This document shows positions 7,901 to 17,912 of a DNA stretch of 23,678 bases, piece by piece. The position numbers and the translations under genes were made by a program. Within the stretch, counting starts at the first letter, position 1. Each line of letters begins with the position of its first letter. Origin of the DNA: Rhizaria sp. SCN 62-66 (Eukaryota; Rhizaria, unplaced); contig MEDY01000425.1 in assembly GCA_001724265.1 (NCBI GenBank), forward strand, positions 1-23,678, read 5' to 3'. The notes under the pieces were generated by a model. The model saw only the letters and a list, made by a program, of their open reading frames with translations, was not told the DNA's origin and made no database searches.

Positions 7901-10900
7901 CGCGAGCAGGGGCGCCGTCGGTACGACAGCGCGTCGGGCAGCAGCGGCAGCAGCTATAGCGGCAGCGACAGCTACAGCCGCAGCGGCAGCGAGACCGAGA
8001 GCGAGGACGACGAGAGCGACTGGGCCGTGACGCGCCGTCTGCGCGGCAGCGAGATCGACCCGGCAAACCCCTACGCGCTGCCCTTCGCCATCCCCCGCGC
8101 GAGGTACGATCATAATTGGAACAAAAACTATTTAATATATGAACTTCTTGAGATTTAACGTGATTTGGACTGATATGCTTTATTTTTACGACAATTTTAA
8201 TGAATTTACGACTAATGTGAGTTTAACTTTAACTGTGCTTTTTTTGCTCTTTCACCGCGATGCAGGGTGAGTGACCTGCGGCTGCCCACAAGGCGGTCGC
8301 ACAAGGGGGCGCCGCCCCCGCTGCCCCCGAGCTCTCGCCTCTACCAGTCACAACACCAGGGCAGCGGCACCATCGCCGAGGGCGCCAACGAGGGCGAGAT
8401 CGACGCAGACGGCAACGCGGCCGGTCTGGCCGGCGACTGGGCGCTCGCGCTGGGCGCTGGCGTGCCGGGCGTGCGCTTCACGTCGCTCTTCGCCCCCATC
8501 AGCGCGGCCACGGCCGCCGCCAGAACCGCGCGCACCAAGGACGCGGCTGCTGCAGCCAGCGCTGACAACGCGGGCGACTTCGCCGACCCAGCCTCTGCGG
8601 CGGCGTCGCAGGCCGTGGCGGCCGGCGGCGCGGGCGGCGCGATGGACGCGCTGCGCTCGCTGGCAGCGGGCGAGGCCGAGAAGGTGGCCCGTCTGCGCGC
8701 GCTTGAGGCCCGCGTGCGGCAGCTTGAGGCGGCGGCGCGCGAGACAGACCGGCAGCGTGCGGCCTAGGCCGAGGCGCGCGCCGCGCTGGGCCGCTCGCTC
8801 GTCGAGTCGCAGCAGCGCGAGGCGAGTCTGCGCGCCGAGCTGCAGAGCAGCGAGGCCACGGGCACGATGGCGCGGCAGCGCGGCGAGGAGGCGTCGGCCG
8901 CGCTCATGCGCACCCGGGCCGAGCTGCTGCAGGCGCAGCAGGCGCGCGCGGAGGCCGAGGCGGCGCTCGCAAGGTACGCATTTCTCGAAATCAGATCTGT
9001 CATCATCGTATATCACTGTTTTGTATTAATCCGAATTAAATTGTGTGTATTTATATCATACTCTATATTTTTAATGTGTATTTCTAACATTCACGCATAT
9101 GTTCACATCAATTCGCAGGAGGCTCGAGGAGGCACGCGCCCTGGCCGAGGCGTCCCAGCAGGCGCAGTGGCGTGTCGTGTACGCCGCCACGCAGCAAGAG
9201 GCCGCCGCAGCCGCCTCCGCCGCAGCAGCGCAGTACGAGCGCGCCATCGCGTCGCTGCAGGAGCGCGCGCGCGCCCAGAGCGACGAGCTCGCCGGTCTGC
9301 GCCAGCAGCACACCGCGCTGCTCGAGGAGGTTTCCCGCCACGCGCAGCAGACGCAGCGGCTGCGGCAGCGCCTTGTGGCGTCGTCCTTCTCGCTGCGCGC
9401 GATCAAGGCGTACCGCCTGCTGCTGCGGCATCTCGTCGTGCGCGGGTTCGTGCGCGAGCAGGTCACGCTGCTGCGGCTTCGGCGCGTGGTGTCGGCTATC
9501 GGCGACGCGCTCGCGCTCGCGCTACCGCACCCGGCCGCGGCGACCGGCGGCGAGGAGGCCATGGCGCTGCTGAAGCCCGACCAGCAGCGCGCGCTCGCCG
9601 AGATCCTCGGCCCCATCGTCCTCGCCTCGCCGCCGGCCGCGGCCACGCAGGCGCTGACGATTGCGCCACCCACCGTCCCCAAGAGCTCATACACGCCCTC
9701 TGGCCCTGGCGCTGGCGCGGTCACCGGCTCTGGCTCCGGCGCCGGCTTTGGCTCGGTGTACGTCGCAGCGTCCTCCCCGTCGTCGTCCTCAGCGGCGCCG
9801 CCGCTGGGCGGCTCCGGCCTCAACAGCGGCCTCAGCAACGGGACCGGGGTGGACACCTCACAGGTGCTAATCCGTGCCTTACGCTTACTTGCGGCCACCG
9901 AGTCTGCCGCGGCCGCGACCGAGGCCGCAGCAGCCGTCGCCGCCGCCACCGCGTCGGCCAACGCCAAGCACCTCGGCAAGGCCGGCGACAAGCCCGGCCA
10001 CGTCAGCAGTCCTGGGACACACGCCGCGGGCGCTGCGAACGCCCCCGCGAGCGCGGTCGGCGGCAACGGGTTCCTCGCGCGGCTCAACAGCCCCAGCCGA
10101 CCCCCGCCCCCGGTCCCTGTCTCCGCGGCCGACTCGTCCCCCTCTGCGCACGGCCACTCGCACAGCCAGTCTGACCGGAGCCGGAGTCGGAGCAGAACGC
10201 CCGCGGCCCCGTCGCGCGCGCCGCCGCCGGTCCCGCTCCCGCCGCCGCACCACGGCGCCGGCGGCAGCAACAACCACGGCGGCCACAGCGCGAGCAACGG
10301 CTCCAGCGCCTCCGCTGCCGCGACCGCCGCCGCCGCTGCCGCTGCTGCGGCGACGGCCCCGGTGACCGTGGCCGCGGGCATCGCCGCGGGCGCGTCGACG
10401 ATGATGGTGCAGACCGAGCTCGGCACGTGGCTCCGTGCGCAGCGCACCTTCACGCGCGCCATTACGGCGTGGCAGCGCGCCGTGGTCGACCTGGAGCGCG
10501 AGGCTGCGCTCGCGGGCGGCGGTTCGCGCGCGCACTACGGCGGCGGTGGCGGCAAGTACCAGTATCGCAGCGCCAGCAGCCACGCGAGCTACGGCGGCCA
10601 CGGCATCTCCGCCTCCCCCGGAGTGCCAGCCGCCTCGGGCACCAACAGCGCGATCCTCGCCGGCGGCAACAATGGCCGCGCGCTGAGCCCGCTCCGCGAC
10701 GGCAACGCGAGCAGCACAGCTGACATCAGCTCGTCCGTCCCCGATGCAGCCACTGCGAACAGCAGCGCCGCTGCAGTCGCGCAGCGCGTCGCTCTCGTGC
10801 GCGCGTCCGCGACGCTGCTCGACTCGGCGGGCGACAACGCGCTGGTCAACGCCGCGCGCTCCGGCGCCGCCATCAGCGCGTCCCTCGCCGCAGGCGCTTT

Positions 10901-13900
10901 CGCCACCGCCACCGCAGGCTCCGCGCACAGCAACAACGCCGCCGCAGCGGCCGCAGCGGCCGCGATGACGCTCCCTGCGCGCTTCACGCTGCGCTTCCGC
11001 CGCCAGGGCCTGCTCTCGCTGCTGGATGACCTGCCCGCGCTGCTGTCGGCGCTGCTGACCAACACGCTGCGGCGCGACGCGGCGCGCGCGCTAGCGGACC
11101 AGGCGCTGGCGCCGTTTGTGGCCGCGCACGAGGCGCGCGCGCGCGACCTCACGGCGACCGTGCACACGCTCTACGGCGACTGCGTCATCATGCGCAAGGC
11201 TCTTTCCATGCTGCTAGACCAGCAGTTGCTGCAGAACGCGAGCAGCATGGCCGCCAAGAGCGCCGCTGCGCTCGCCGACTCGCAGCAGCAGCAGGCGCCG
11301 CTGCCAGTGCTCGCGTCGGTGCCGTGGACGTCTCTCGGTGTGCCCGCCGCCGCCCTCAACTCCGCTGCCGCCACCGCCGCCGCCGCTGCCGCCGCTGCGA
11401 CGAGCAGTCGTGGCAGCGGCGTCGGCGCACACGGCAGCAGCCTCGGCGCCGAGAGCGGCGGCGCGTGCCTGCAGATCCCGATCACCAGTGGCGGTTACGC
11501 GAACAACGCCAATAGTGCGGCTGCGACCGGGGCTGGCGCGGCGGCGACGGTGTCGGTGTCGCTGCCTCGCACGGCGGCGCACCTGGTCTGCGACCCGGTC
11601 GTGGCCGCCGCGGTGGCCGCACTCGCTGCCGGACCGCGCAACGCCAGCGTCAACAGCAACAGCTGTAGCGGCGCTGCGAACAACAGTGGCAATGTGACCG
11701 CACGCACCCCCGCGGACGCCAATAACGGGAACAACAGCAACGTTGACGGAACGCCCTCTAACGCAGGGACGCTGGCGAACGACTCCGACCCCGCCGGCGG
11801 CGCCAACGCCCCCGGCGGCGTGGGCGCCAGTGCGCCCGGCGTGATGACGTCCGAGGCGTGGCACCTGCTCTCCCGCCGCGAGGCCGCGAACCTGGCCGAG
11901 CTGCGCCGCCTGCGCGCCGCCAACGCGGCGCTGCAGTCGCAGCTCTCCCGCGCGCGCGCGCTGCAGGACCGCGTGCAGCGCCAGGCCGACGCCGACGCCG
12001 CCCACAACGCCGCGCTGGGCGGGCCCGCCGGCGGCGCCGCGGCGCGGCCCATGGGACAGGGCGCGCTGCTGGCCGTGATGCCGCGGCCGCCGCCGTGCAC
12101 GCGGCCCTCCACGGCGACGGCGAGCGGCGGCGCGCCCTACAGCAGCATGGGCATGCGGTCGCGCCCGCAGTCTGGAGCTGTGGCTACTCAACAGCAACTG
12201 CAACAACAGCAGCGTGACGGCGTCGAGCGTGACTCTGTTCACGGCCACCGCAACGCTGACGAGCCTGGTACAGAGAGCGGTGACCATGCAGCAACCGGAG
12301 GCGTGGTTCCCCTCCACACCGCGCCCGCGCTCGTGTCCCGCCGCCCCGGCTCTTCCTCCGCCGCAGCTACGGCCGCGGCCCGCGCGCGCGCCCACGACGC
12401 CGCGCTTGCCGCGCTGCTACGCAAGGTGCACGCCGTGTCGGCCGCGCTCGCGCACAGCCACTCGCACCCACTCGCGCAGTCGGCCCTGCAGCAGCACGGG
12501 GCGGGGGCCGCGGACCCGGGCGCGGCCGACTCGGCGCCCGCGCTGCCCGGCGCGCCGCCCGCGGACTGGCTGGCGACGGCGGCGCTGGTGGTGCGCCGTG
12601 CGCCGCGCGTGACGGTCACGGCCACGGGCACGGGCGCTGTTGCGGCGGGCATTGCGCCGCTGACGATGCCCGCGCTCGTCGCGCAGCTCCGGCGCACGCC
12701 GGGGCTCGCACCCGCCGCCGGCAGGGCCATGGTCGCCGTGCCGGGGCCGCTGCGCGGGGACGCGGCGCGCGTGCGAGCCGACGAGGCCGCCGCTGAGAGC
12801 GCGCGGGCCAAGGCCAAGGCGGGCGCTAACGCGCGCGCGCGGACCGGCGCCGCTGGTGATAGCGCGGGCGACGAGGCTGTTCCGCTGCCGTGTGCGGTCA
12901 CTGACGCGTTTGTGTTCAGCATTCCTCCATCCGATGATACGGACAGCGGCAGCACTGGCGATACTGAGACGGAGGCCAAGGATAGTAGTGGCAAGAATGG
13001 CGCCGGCGCAGGGACAAGTGTGTTGTTAGCGCCGTGCCCGCACTGCGTCGCGCCGCTCGTGCTGAACCTTGGCTCACTGCCTCAGCTCGCTAATGCGGAT
13101 AGCAACAGCGGGAATCAGCAGCCTGTTGGTGACGAAGATGAAGCTGTGTTGACGGCGCGGATCATGGCTCTCATGAACCACAACAACCAGCAGCAGGGAC
13201 AGCAGCAGCAGATGCGCCCGAACAGCAACTACGGCCCCTCGCAGGAGCAACAGCAGATGTACCACCGCACTACAGGCTATGCCCTCATGCCGCAGCGCAA
13301 CATCGCTGGCGGTCAGTCTAGCGCCGGTTCGGGCAGTGGCAGCTCCAGTGGGCTGCCGCACTTCATGATGGACCGTCACGAGGGCAACAAGCGCTACCGC
13401 AGCGCCATTCCCCCGCCCCAGCCCAACGCCAGCAGCGGCAGCAGCAGCTCTAACAACACCGGCGCGAGCGGCTACTATTACTACAACGGCTCCAACACAA
13501 ATGCGAATGGGCATAACACTGGCAAGGGACAGAGCGGCTCTAGCAGCCGCCCCGCCACCGTCGGTCGCCGCCGCCCCGGCACGTCCACCTCCACCGGCAG
13601 CGGCAGCGGCGCTGGCTCTGGCATCAGCGCGCCCGTGCTCGTGGCGGGCGACACGAAGGCGAACCGCGGGCAGGGCTTCATGTTCGGCAAGCCGTGCTCG
13701 CACCTGGAGGCGCCCTTCACCACGCTGAGCAGCACCGTCAACAACCCCGCCAGCCCCAGCGACGACGAGGACGAGAACGCTGATGAGGGCGCCCAGACCC
13801 GCCGCAGCAGCCGCAAGGCGAGTCCGTCGAAGGACTACCGAAAGATTAGTCGCAGCCCCAGCGGCAACCGCGGCAGCAGTCCCTCTGGCCGCACACCGAA

Positions 13901-15398
13901 CAAGAAGACGACTGCGCAGCGCCGCACTCTGGGCCACAGTTCTTCACCAGCGGCCCCGCACCACACGGGCAACAACAACGCAAGCTCGAGCAACGCGCAT
14001 GCTGCTACGGATGGGTCCGACAGCAGCGCCGTTGCTGGTGACAGTAACGCTGCTCTTGCAACGACCACCGTGTCGCAGCACGGGACCCAGCGCAGCGCGG
14101 CCGGCAGCGCGACGAGCACGAGCAGGGGCCGGCCGGCGCAGCGCAGGCCGGTCACTGCGCACGCCTCGTCCTCCCGCAACGACCCGCACGCGGCCGCCGG
14201 CGGCAGCGCCGGCGCCGGCAATAGCGGCGGCAAGAACCCCATTGCGCGGTTGCGCCCCAACAGCGGCAACACTACGAGCAGCACGCACGGTGGCAGCAAC
14301 GCTGGAGGCGGCTCGCGCAGCCGTGGTGGCAACCAGAACAACGACACGACCGGTGACTACGACAACAACAACGACGACATCGGCGTCGACGACGACGGTG
14401 AAGACGGCAGTGCCCGTCAGAGCAGCCGCCGCGGCCGCGCGGGCGCTGCCGGGGCCACCGGCCGGCCGACGTCTGCGCTCCCGCTGGGCCGCGGCGGCGT
14501 GACCCCGCTCTCCGCGCTCACCCCACTGCGCACCAGCTCCACGGCGAGCAATGCCGCCGCGGGCGGGCACAGCCACGACGACCGCGCGTCGCCGCCGCCG
14601 CCGCAGTCGCCGTCGGCGCTTTCGGCAGTGTCCGGCGAGACGCAGGGCTGGGGCGGCAGCAACAGCAGCTACATCACGGACACCACTGCGACGACTGCGA
14701 CGACGGCGGCGGGCGGGAACCCGCGCTCGGCGTCGTCGTCGACGTCACGCCCGCGCAGCGCCAAGATGAAGCTGGTGCGCGCGTACTGGGACCTGAATCC
14801 GGCGACGCCGGCCGAGGTGCAGAAGCAGCTCGTGCCGTTCAGGGCGGGCGACGTGATGCAGGTGCTGCCGCCGCCGGTGGACGAGTGGACGCGCGAGATG
14901 ATGGCCGCGTACGAGCTGCTGCACGTGCGTCACATCGACGGCAGCGAGCGCTACGGCTTCATTCCCAAGGCCTACGTGCGCAGGCAGAAGGTGCGCGACC
15001 GCAGTGCAGAGCGCAACCCGAGTCTCGGGGACACCGCGGCGGCGCAGCCGAATGCCGCCGAGTCACCCCGCTCGCAGTCGCATTCGTCGCAGGCCATGTC
15101 GTCGGTCACGCGCCCCGCCTTCTCGGAGGCGGGCATGTCGACGCCGCCGCTGCCGGGCCCCATGGGGACCCGCCCCGGGTGGGGCCGCCACGCGCGCGCG
15201 CTCTACGACCTCCCCGCGAGCGCTGCGAACGCGGGCGCGCTGTCATTCTCAGCAGGTGACCACTTCCTGCTGTTCGAGACGATGCCGCTGGGCAGCCACG
15301 ACGGCGCCGAGGCCGGGCAAGCGACGTGGATTCAGGCCACCAACGCTGAGGGTGTGTCGGGCCTGGTGCCAACCAACTACTTGGAAGTAATCGCATAA
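4967..15398 (+). CDS. Giant coiled-coil protein with two C-terminal SH3 domains
   Basis: Exons 4967-8103, 8266-8973 and 9119-15398 give 3374 residues, with TAG at codon 1213 read as sense, ending in TAA. The ATG at 4967 (MSTADG) is the first in frame; the open frame upstream of it has none. Residues 1-780 are Ala/Ser/Thr/Pro-rich. A less repetitive island lies at about 788-838 (VEWSVDDLIVSPQQLDALFG), followed by Lys/Arg/Asp-rich and Ser/Gly stretches. Residues about 1180-1412 form a coiled coil (EKVARLRALEARVRQLEA and onward), with another ordered-looking helical block at about 1900-1990. A CPHC motif is encoded at 13035-13046. Residues about 3164-3242 look like a first SH3 fold (LVRAYWDL, LVPFRAGDVMQVL, GFIPKAYV). 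Residues about 3306-3374 are a clear SH3 domain (ALYDL, LSFSAGD, WIQATN, GLVPTNYLEV). SH3 domains bind proline-rich peptides, so a cytoskeletal or signalling scaffold is the best guess. I do not recognise the full-length protein. Confidence 0.88.
6395..6418 (+). repeat. Pure (AAC)8 microsatellite, poly-Asn
   Basis: Eight uninterrupted AAC codons encode eight asparagines in the low-complexity N-terminal part of the SH3 protein. A pure tract of this kind is expected to be length-variable between strains. Confidence 0.9.
8104..8265 (+). other. Intron 1 of the SH3 gene
   Basis: It begins GTACGATC and ends with a T-rich tract and GCGATGCAG, 162 nt, phase 2. Splicing joins PRAR to VSDLRLPTRR in frame. 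The composition switches abruptly from GC-rich exon to AT-rich intron and back. Confidence 0.88.
8765..8767 (+). other. In-frame TAG at codon 1213 of the SH3 gene
   Basis: Exon 2 reads CGT GCG GCC TAG GCC GAG GCG. The coiled-coil-like sequence (RQRAA, then AEARAALGRSL) continues on both sides in the same frame up to the next intron 206 bases later. One base separates TAG from CAG (Gln), the Gln codon favoured in this gene. Confidence 0.8.
8974..9118 (+). other. Intron 2 of the SH3 gene
   Basis: It begins GTACGCAT and ends CAATTCGCAG, 145 nt, phase 2, with a possible branch sequence CTAAC about 30 nt before the acceptor. Splicing joins AEAALAR to RLEEARALAE and keeps the coiled coil continuous. 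Confidence 0.88.
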
Positions 15399-15430
15399 GA
15401 GGTAGGTATGCCATGTAAAGCTCTGCGTCC

Positions 15431-15442
15431 AACTGCGCAGTT
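15431..15442. repeat. 12-bp perfect palindrome 32 nt after the SH3 gene stop
   Basis: The sequence aactgcgcagtt equals its own reverse complement. It lies 32 bases past the TAA of the SH3 gene. Similar short inverted repeats follow two other genes here, so it may take part in 3'-end formation or transcript stability; the function is inferred only from position. Confidence 0.55.
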
Positions 15443-16136
15443 AAGTTAGAAAAGTGATGAACAAGTTACAATAGTTTTAACACAGATAATGTGATCAAAA
15501 AAAGAGCAATAGTTAGTATCAATACATAAAAATAAGTTATTTCATACGAGTTTTTGAAGGTTGGTAATTGTGCTACGTTGTAGAGCGTGTATTGTTTACT
15601 AATCGTTTACATCTGGCACTCGATAGGACCTATACCGACGAGTATTATTGGCTAATACGACAACAACACGCAGTGTTGCTGTTGCTCATTGTAGTTGATA
15701 AAACAAGCAGTATAGGTAGTATGAGATGGCAGGAAATGGGGATAAAACTTTACATGCCCAAGTCTTGTGAGCGGGAGATCCGCAGCCACAACTGCTCCCA
15801 CGCGCACATCATCGAGTTTAAGCCGACATCTGAAGGAGATGGAATAACTAAACGATGATATGCACGTGGTAAAGTGTGACTGTGGGTTGTCGCCAAGGCT
15901 CACACTTGGGGTTTGGGGGGTGAGAATTGCACATTTCACATTAAGGCACGCAAGTGTAAGAGCTTACAGAGCAGTGTTGATGAGAAAAACCTTGTGAAAG
16001 AGTGCGGACAGTTAGCACACAAGCGTCGACAGACAAACATAGAGAGGGGTTGCAGTCATCGTCGCTGATGTTGTGATTGTGATTGTGCTCCAAACTGTCT
16101 GAAGAGAGAGCGAAGAGCCTCTCTGTTGTCACTGAA

Positions 16137-16153
16137 CTTGTTCGGAGAACAAG
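16137..16153 (-). repeat. Hairpin 20 nt after the stop of the 90-residue gene
   Basis: On the minus strand it reads cttgttc, loop tcc, gaacaag: a perfect 7-bp stem with a 3-base loop. It begins 20 bases after the TAA at 16174-16176 and so would lie in the 3' UTR. Confidence 0.55.
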
Positions 16154-16173
16154 GCAGGTGAGCAACAGCGCAC

Positions 16174-16446
16174 TTACTCGCTCTTCTTGGCAAGAAGCTC
16201 CTTCTGGACATCGGCGAGGCCGGCAGCCTTGCGCTCAGCGACAGCCTTCTTGGCCTCGGTGGAGTAGTACTTGATCTCGTGCTCAGTGGCAGCGGTCTTG
16301 ATGTCCTTAGAGAGGGCGTGGAAGGTGGAGTCGTTCTTGCGCTGGTCCATGACCTTGTGGGCCTCGTTGGCGGCAGCACGCTCCTCCTGCTTAGCCTTGG
16401 CAGCGGCGATGATGTCCTGGGTAGGGAGCTTAGCGTCAGTGGACAT
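16174..16446 (-). CDS. Small charged helical protein, 90 residues, unknown family
   Basis: The frame starts at ATG 16446 (MSTDAKLPTQ) in a good eukaryotic initiation context (cactcaccATGtcc) and ends at TAA 16174-16176. The product is rich in Lys, Glu and Ala (DIIAAAKAKQEERAAANEAH, KKAVAERKAAG), has no Cys or Trp, and should be almost entirely alpha-helical and soluble. No signal peptide or membrane segment is visible. Codon choice is strict: every Lys is AAG, Ala is GCT or GCC with no GCG, and Tyr is TAC. The neighbours use GCG freely. That pattern suggests a highly expressed gene. The frame extends upstream to 16506 with another ATG, but those codons are unlike the rest and look like leader. 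I do not recognise the protein and assign no function. Confidence 0.78.
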   Translation of the reverse strand: MSTDAKLPTQDIIAAAKAKQEERAAANEAHKVMDQRKNDSTFHALSKDIKTAATEHEIKYYSTEAKKAVAERKAAGLADVQKELLAKKSE

Positions 16447-17420
16447 GGTGAGTGGGTAAAAACTGCGCAAAGCGAGATCAGGCAAAAGCGGGCCAGTGAA
16501 TTGCATAGGATGTGGTAAAAACGTAAAGCGAGTGTTGGTGAGAAAGATGTAGGAGATAGAAGGTGGATGTAAAATAGAATATAAAGAAAAGTTAATTGGT
16601 GCCGAAAGTCAAGGCAAACCAAGAATCCAAGGGGAAGATGACAGTTTAAAAGTGCGATTAACGTTGGGTTGAGCACAACAAATCTACCGACTAACGCGCG
16701 CCACCAAACCTCGTGCATACTGCAATACACGCAACGCCAGAAGCGCCATCATGCATAGAAAAGCTAGAACATCCATGCGTAATTGCTTGCATATTAGTAA
16801 AACTGCATGATAGGGAAGGAAAGAGTGACACGCGCATGCAGTTTAAAGGCGAGGCACGCGCCTCACCGAATCATGTGGTTGGCTTTAAAACCAGTGATTT
16901 GCCGCCACCAAACGTCGTTAATAGATCCATGAAAATAGAAAAATACATTAGCACCACAAATCTGTTGAATGAACTCTGTTTGTCCCTCATACAGCAACAG
17001 CGATCGCGTATATACTCTTTGATATGGTTTCTGCCCTGACCAAAGTGTCAGTCGCTCGGAATCAAATTTAAGCCGCCGGCCGAGATCACGCCAGTCAAAT
17101 TGACATCGACTCAACGGCTAGCGCGCCTCGCGAAGATCCGCGCTAAACCGCATTTAAACCGGGAAAATGAGCTGATTATGAAATAAAAATGTGATTTTTA
17201 TTGAGGGTTAAAGTTCTAATTATTATATAAGCGGGTAGATAGCATAAATACAAATACGATTATACAGATATCTTCATCGAAAGTTTGCTGACGCGTGCCT
17301 GGACGCAGAAGGTGCTGAGTCACTAAAACAACGCGCCGCCACTATAAATTGCGCTAAGATTCTGTAATATCGCTAGTACAGGTACTAGCGTTAATGGAAT
17401 TGTTGGCGGTGCTGTTATAA
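16447..17420. other. Intergenic region: promoter of the small gene and RRN3 3' end
   Basis: Both flanking genes are on the minus strand, so this 974-base region holds the small gene's promoter and leader (right of 16446) and the RRN3 3' untranslated region (left of 17421). A minus-strand CCAAT (within 16590-16600) lies about 150 bases upstream of the small gene's ATG; its use is speculative. Overlapping frames at 16713-17039 (+) and 16863-17114 (-) lack ATG starts and I do not call them genes. Confidence 0.5.
17371..17390. repeat. 20-bp inverted repeat 30 nt after the RRN3 stop
   Basis: cgctagtac and gtactagcg form a perfect 9-bp inverted repeat with a 2-base spacer. It begins 30 bases past the RRN3 stop codon (minus strand). 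It is the strongest of the three post-stop inverted repeats in this window. A two-base loop is tight for RNA, so a DNA-level palindrome is also possible. Confidence 0.65.
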
Positions 17421-17874
17421 TTACAGCTGAACGTCGTCATTAGCGTCAGTGTCGGCCGCAACGGCGGAAGCGGATTGGCGCGAGCGCTTGACCACGGGCT
17501 TCGCCTCCGCATCCACCTCGGCCAGGACGGCCTTAGCGCCGGCCGCCGCAGCAGCTGAGCCGGTGCTGTCAAAGTCTGTGGTCTCGGCGCTGCGCTTGCG
17601 CGACGCCTTGTCCTTCTTCTCCTTCTTCTCCTTCTTGACCTCTGGAGCAGCAGCAGTCTCGGTCTCGGCCGTCGCAGCGACCGTGGGCGCAACAGCCGCG
17701 GCGGCGGCCTTGGCCTTCTTGGCCTTCTTCGTCGCCTTGTTGCTGGCGGCGCCGTCGTCGTCCTTGGCCTCCTCGAGGTCGCCGAGCCCCAGGTCAAGCC
17801 CGAAGTCATCGTCGTCGTCGTCGAGCAGGTCCACAAGGTCGTCGTCATCGTCACCATCATCAGCGGCGGCGGCA

Positions 17875-17912
<38 letters not shown>

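Larger units (their letters stand above)
15399..16173. other. Convergent intergenic region
   Basis: This AT-rich stretch lies between the 3' end of the SH3 gene (+) and the 3' end of the small gene (-). It should contain both 3' untranslated regions. Apart from the two inverted repeats listed separately I see no gene; the frame at 15568-15858 has no ATG start and no coding-like composition. Confidence 0.55.

Noticed and set aside
8765-8767. SH3 gene as a pseudogene broken by TAG
   Set aside because: No frameshift or other stop is seen across 3374 codons, the SH3 domains look intact, and a second gene shows the same kind of TAG. Not fully excluded; see findings.
8867-10174. Possible separate gene starting after the TAG at ATG 8867
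   Set aside because: The frame is the same as the sequence before the TAG, the coiled coil is continuous, and a clean GTACG...CAG intron at 8974-9118 links it to the long exon. A separate start is not needed.
15568-15858. 96-residue + strand frame
   Set aside because: It starts at TTG, has no ATG-based start of useful length and has intergenic composition.
16713-17114. Overlapping frames on both strands between the small gene and RRN3
   Set aside because: Both lack ATG starts, are AT-rich and show no domain or codon bias.
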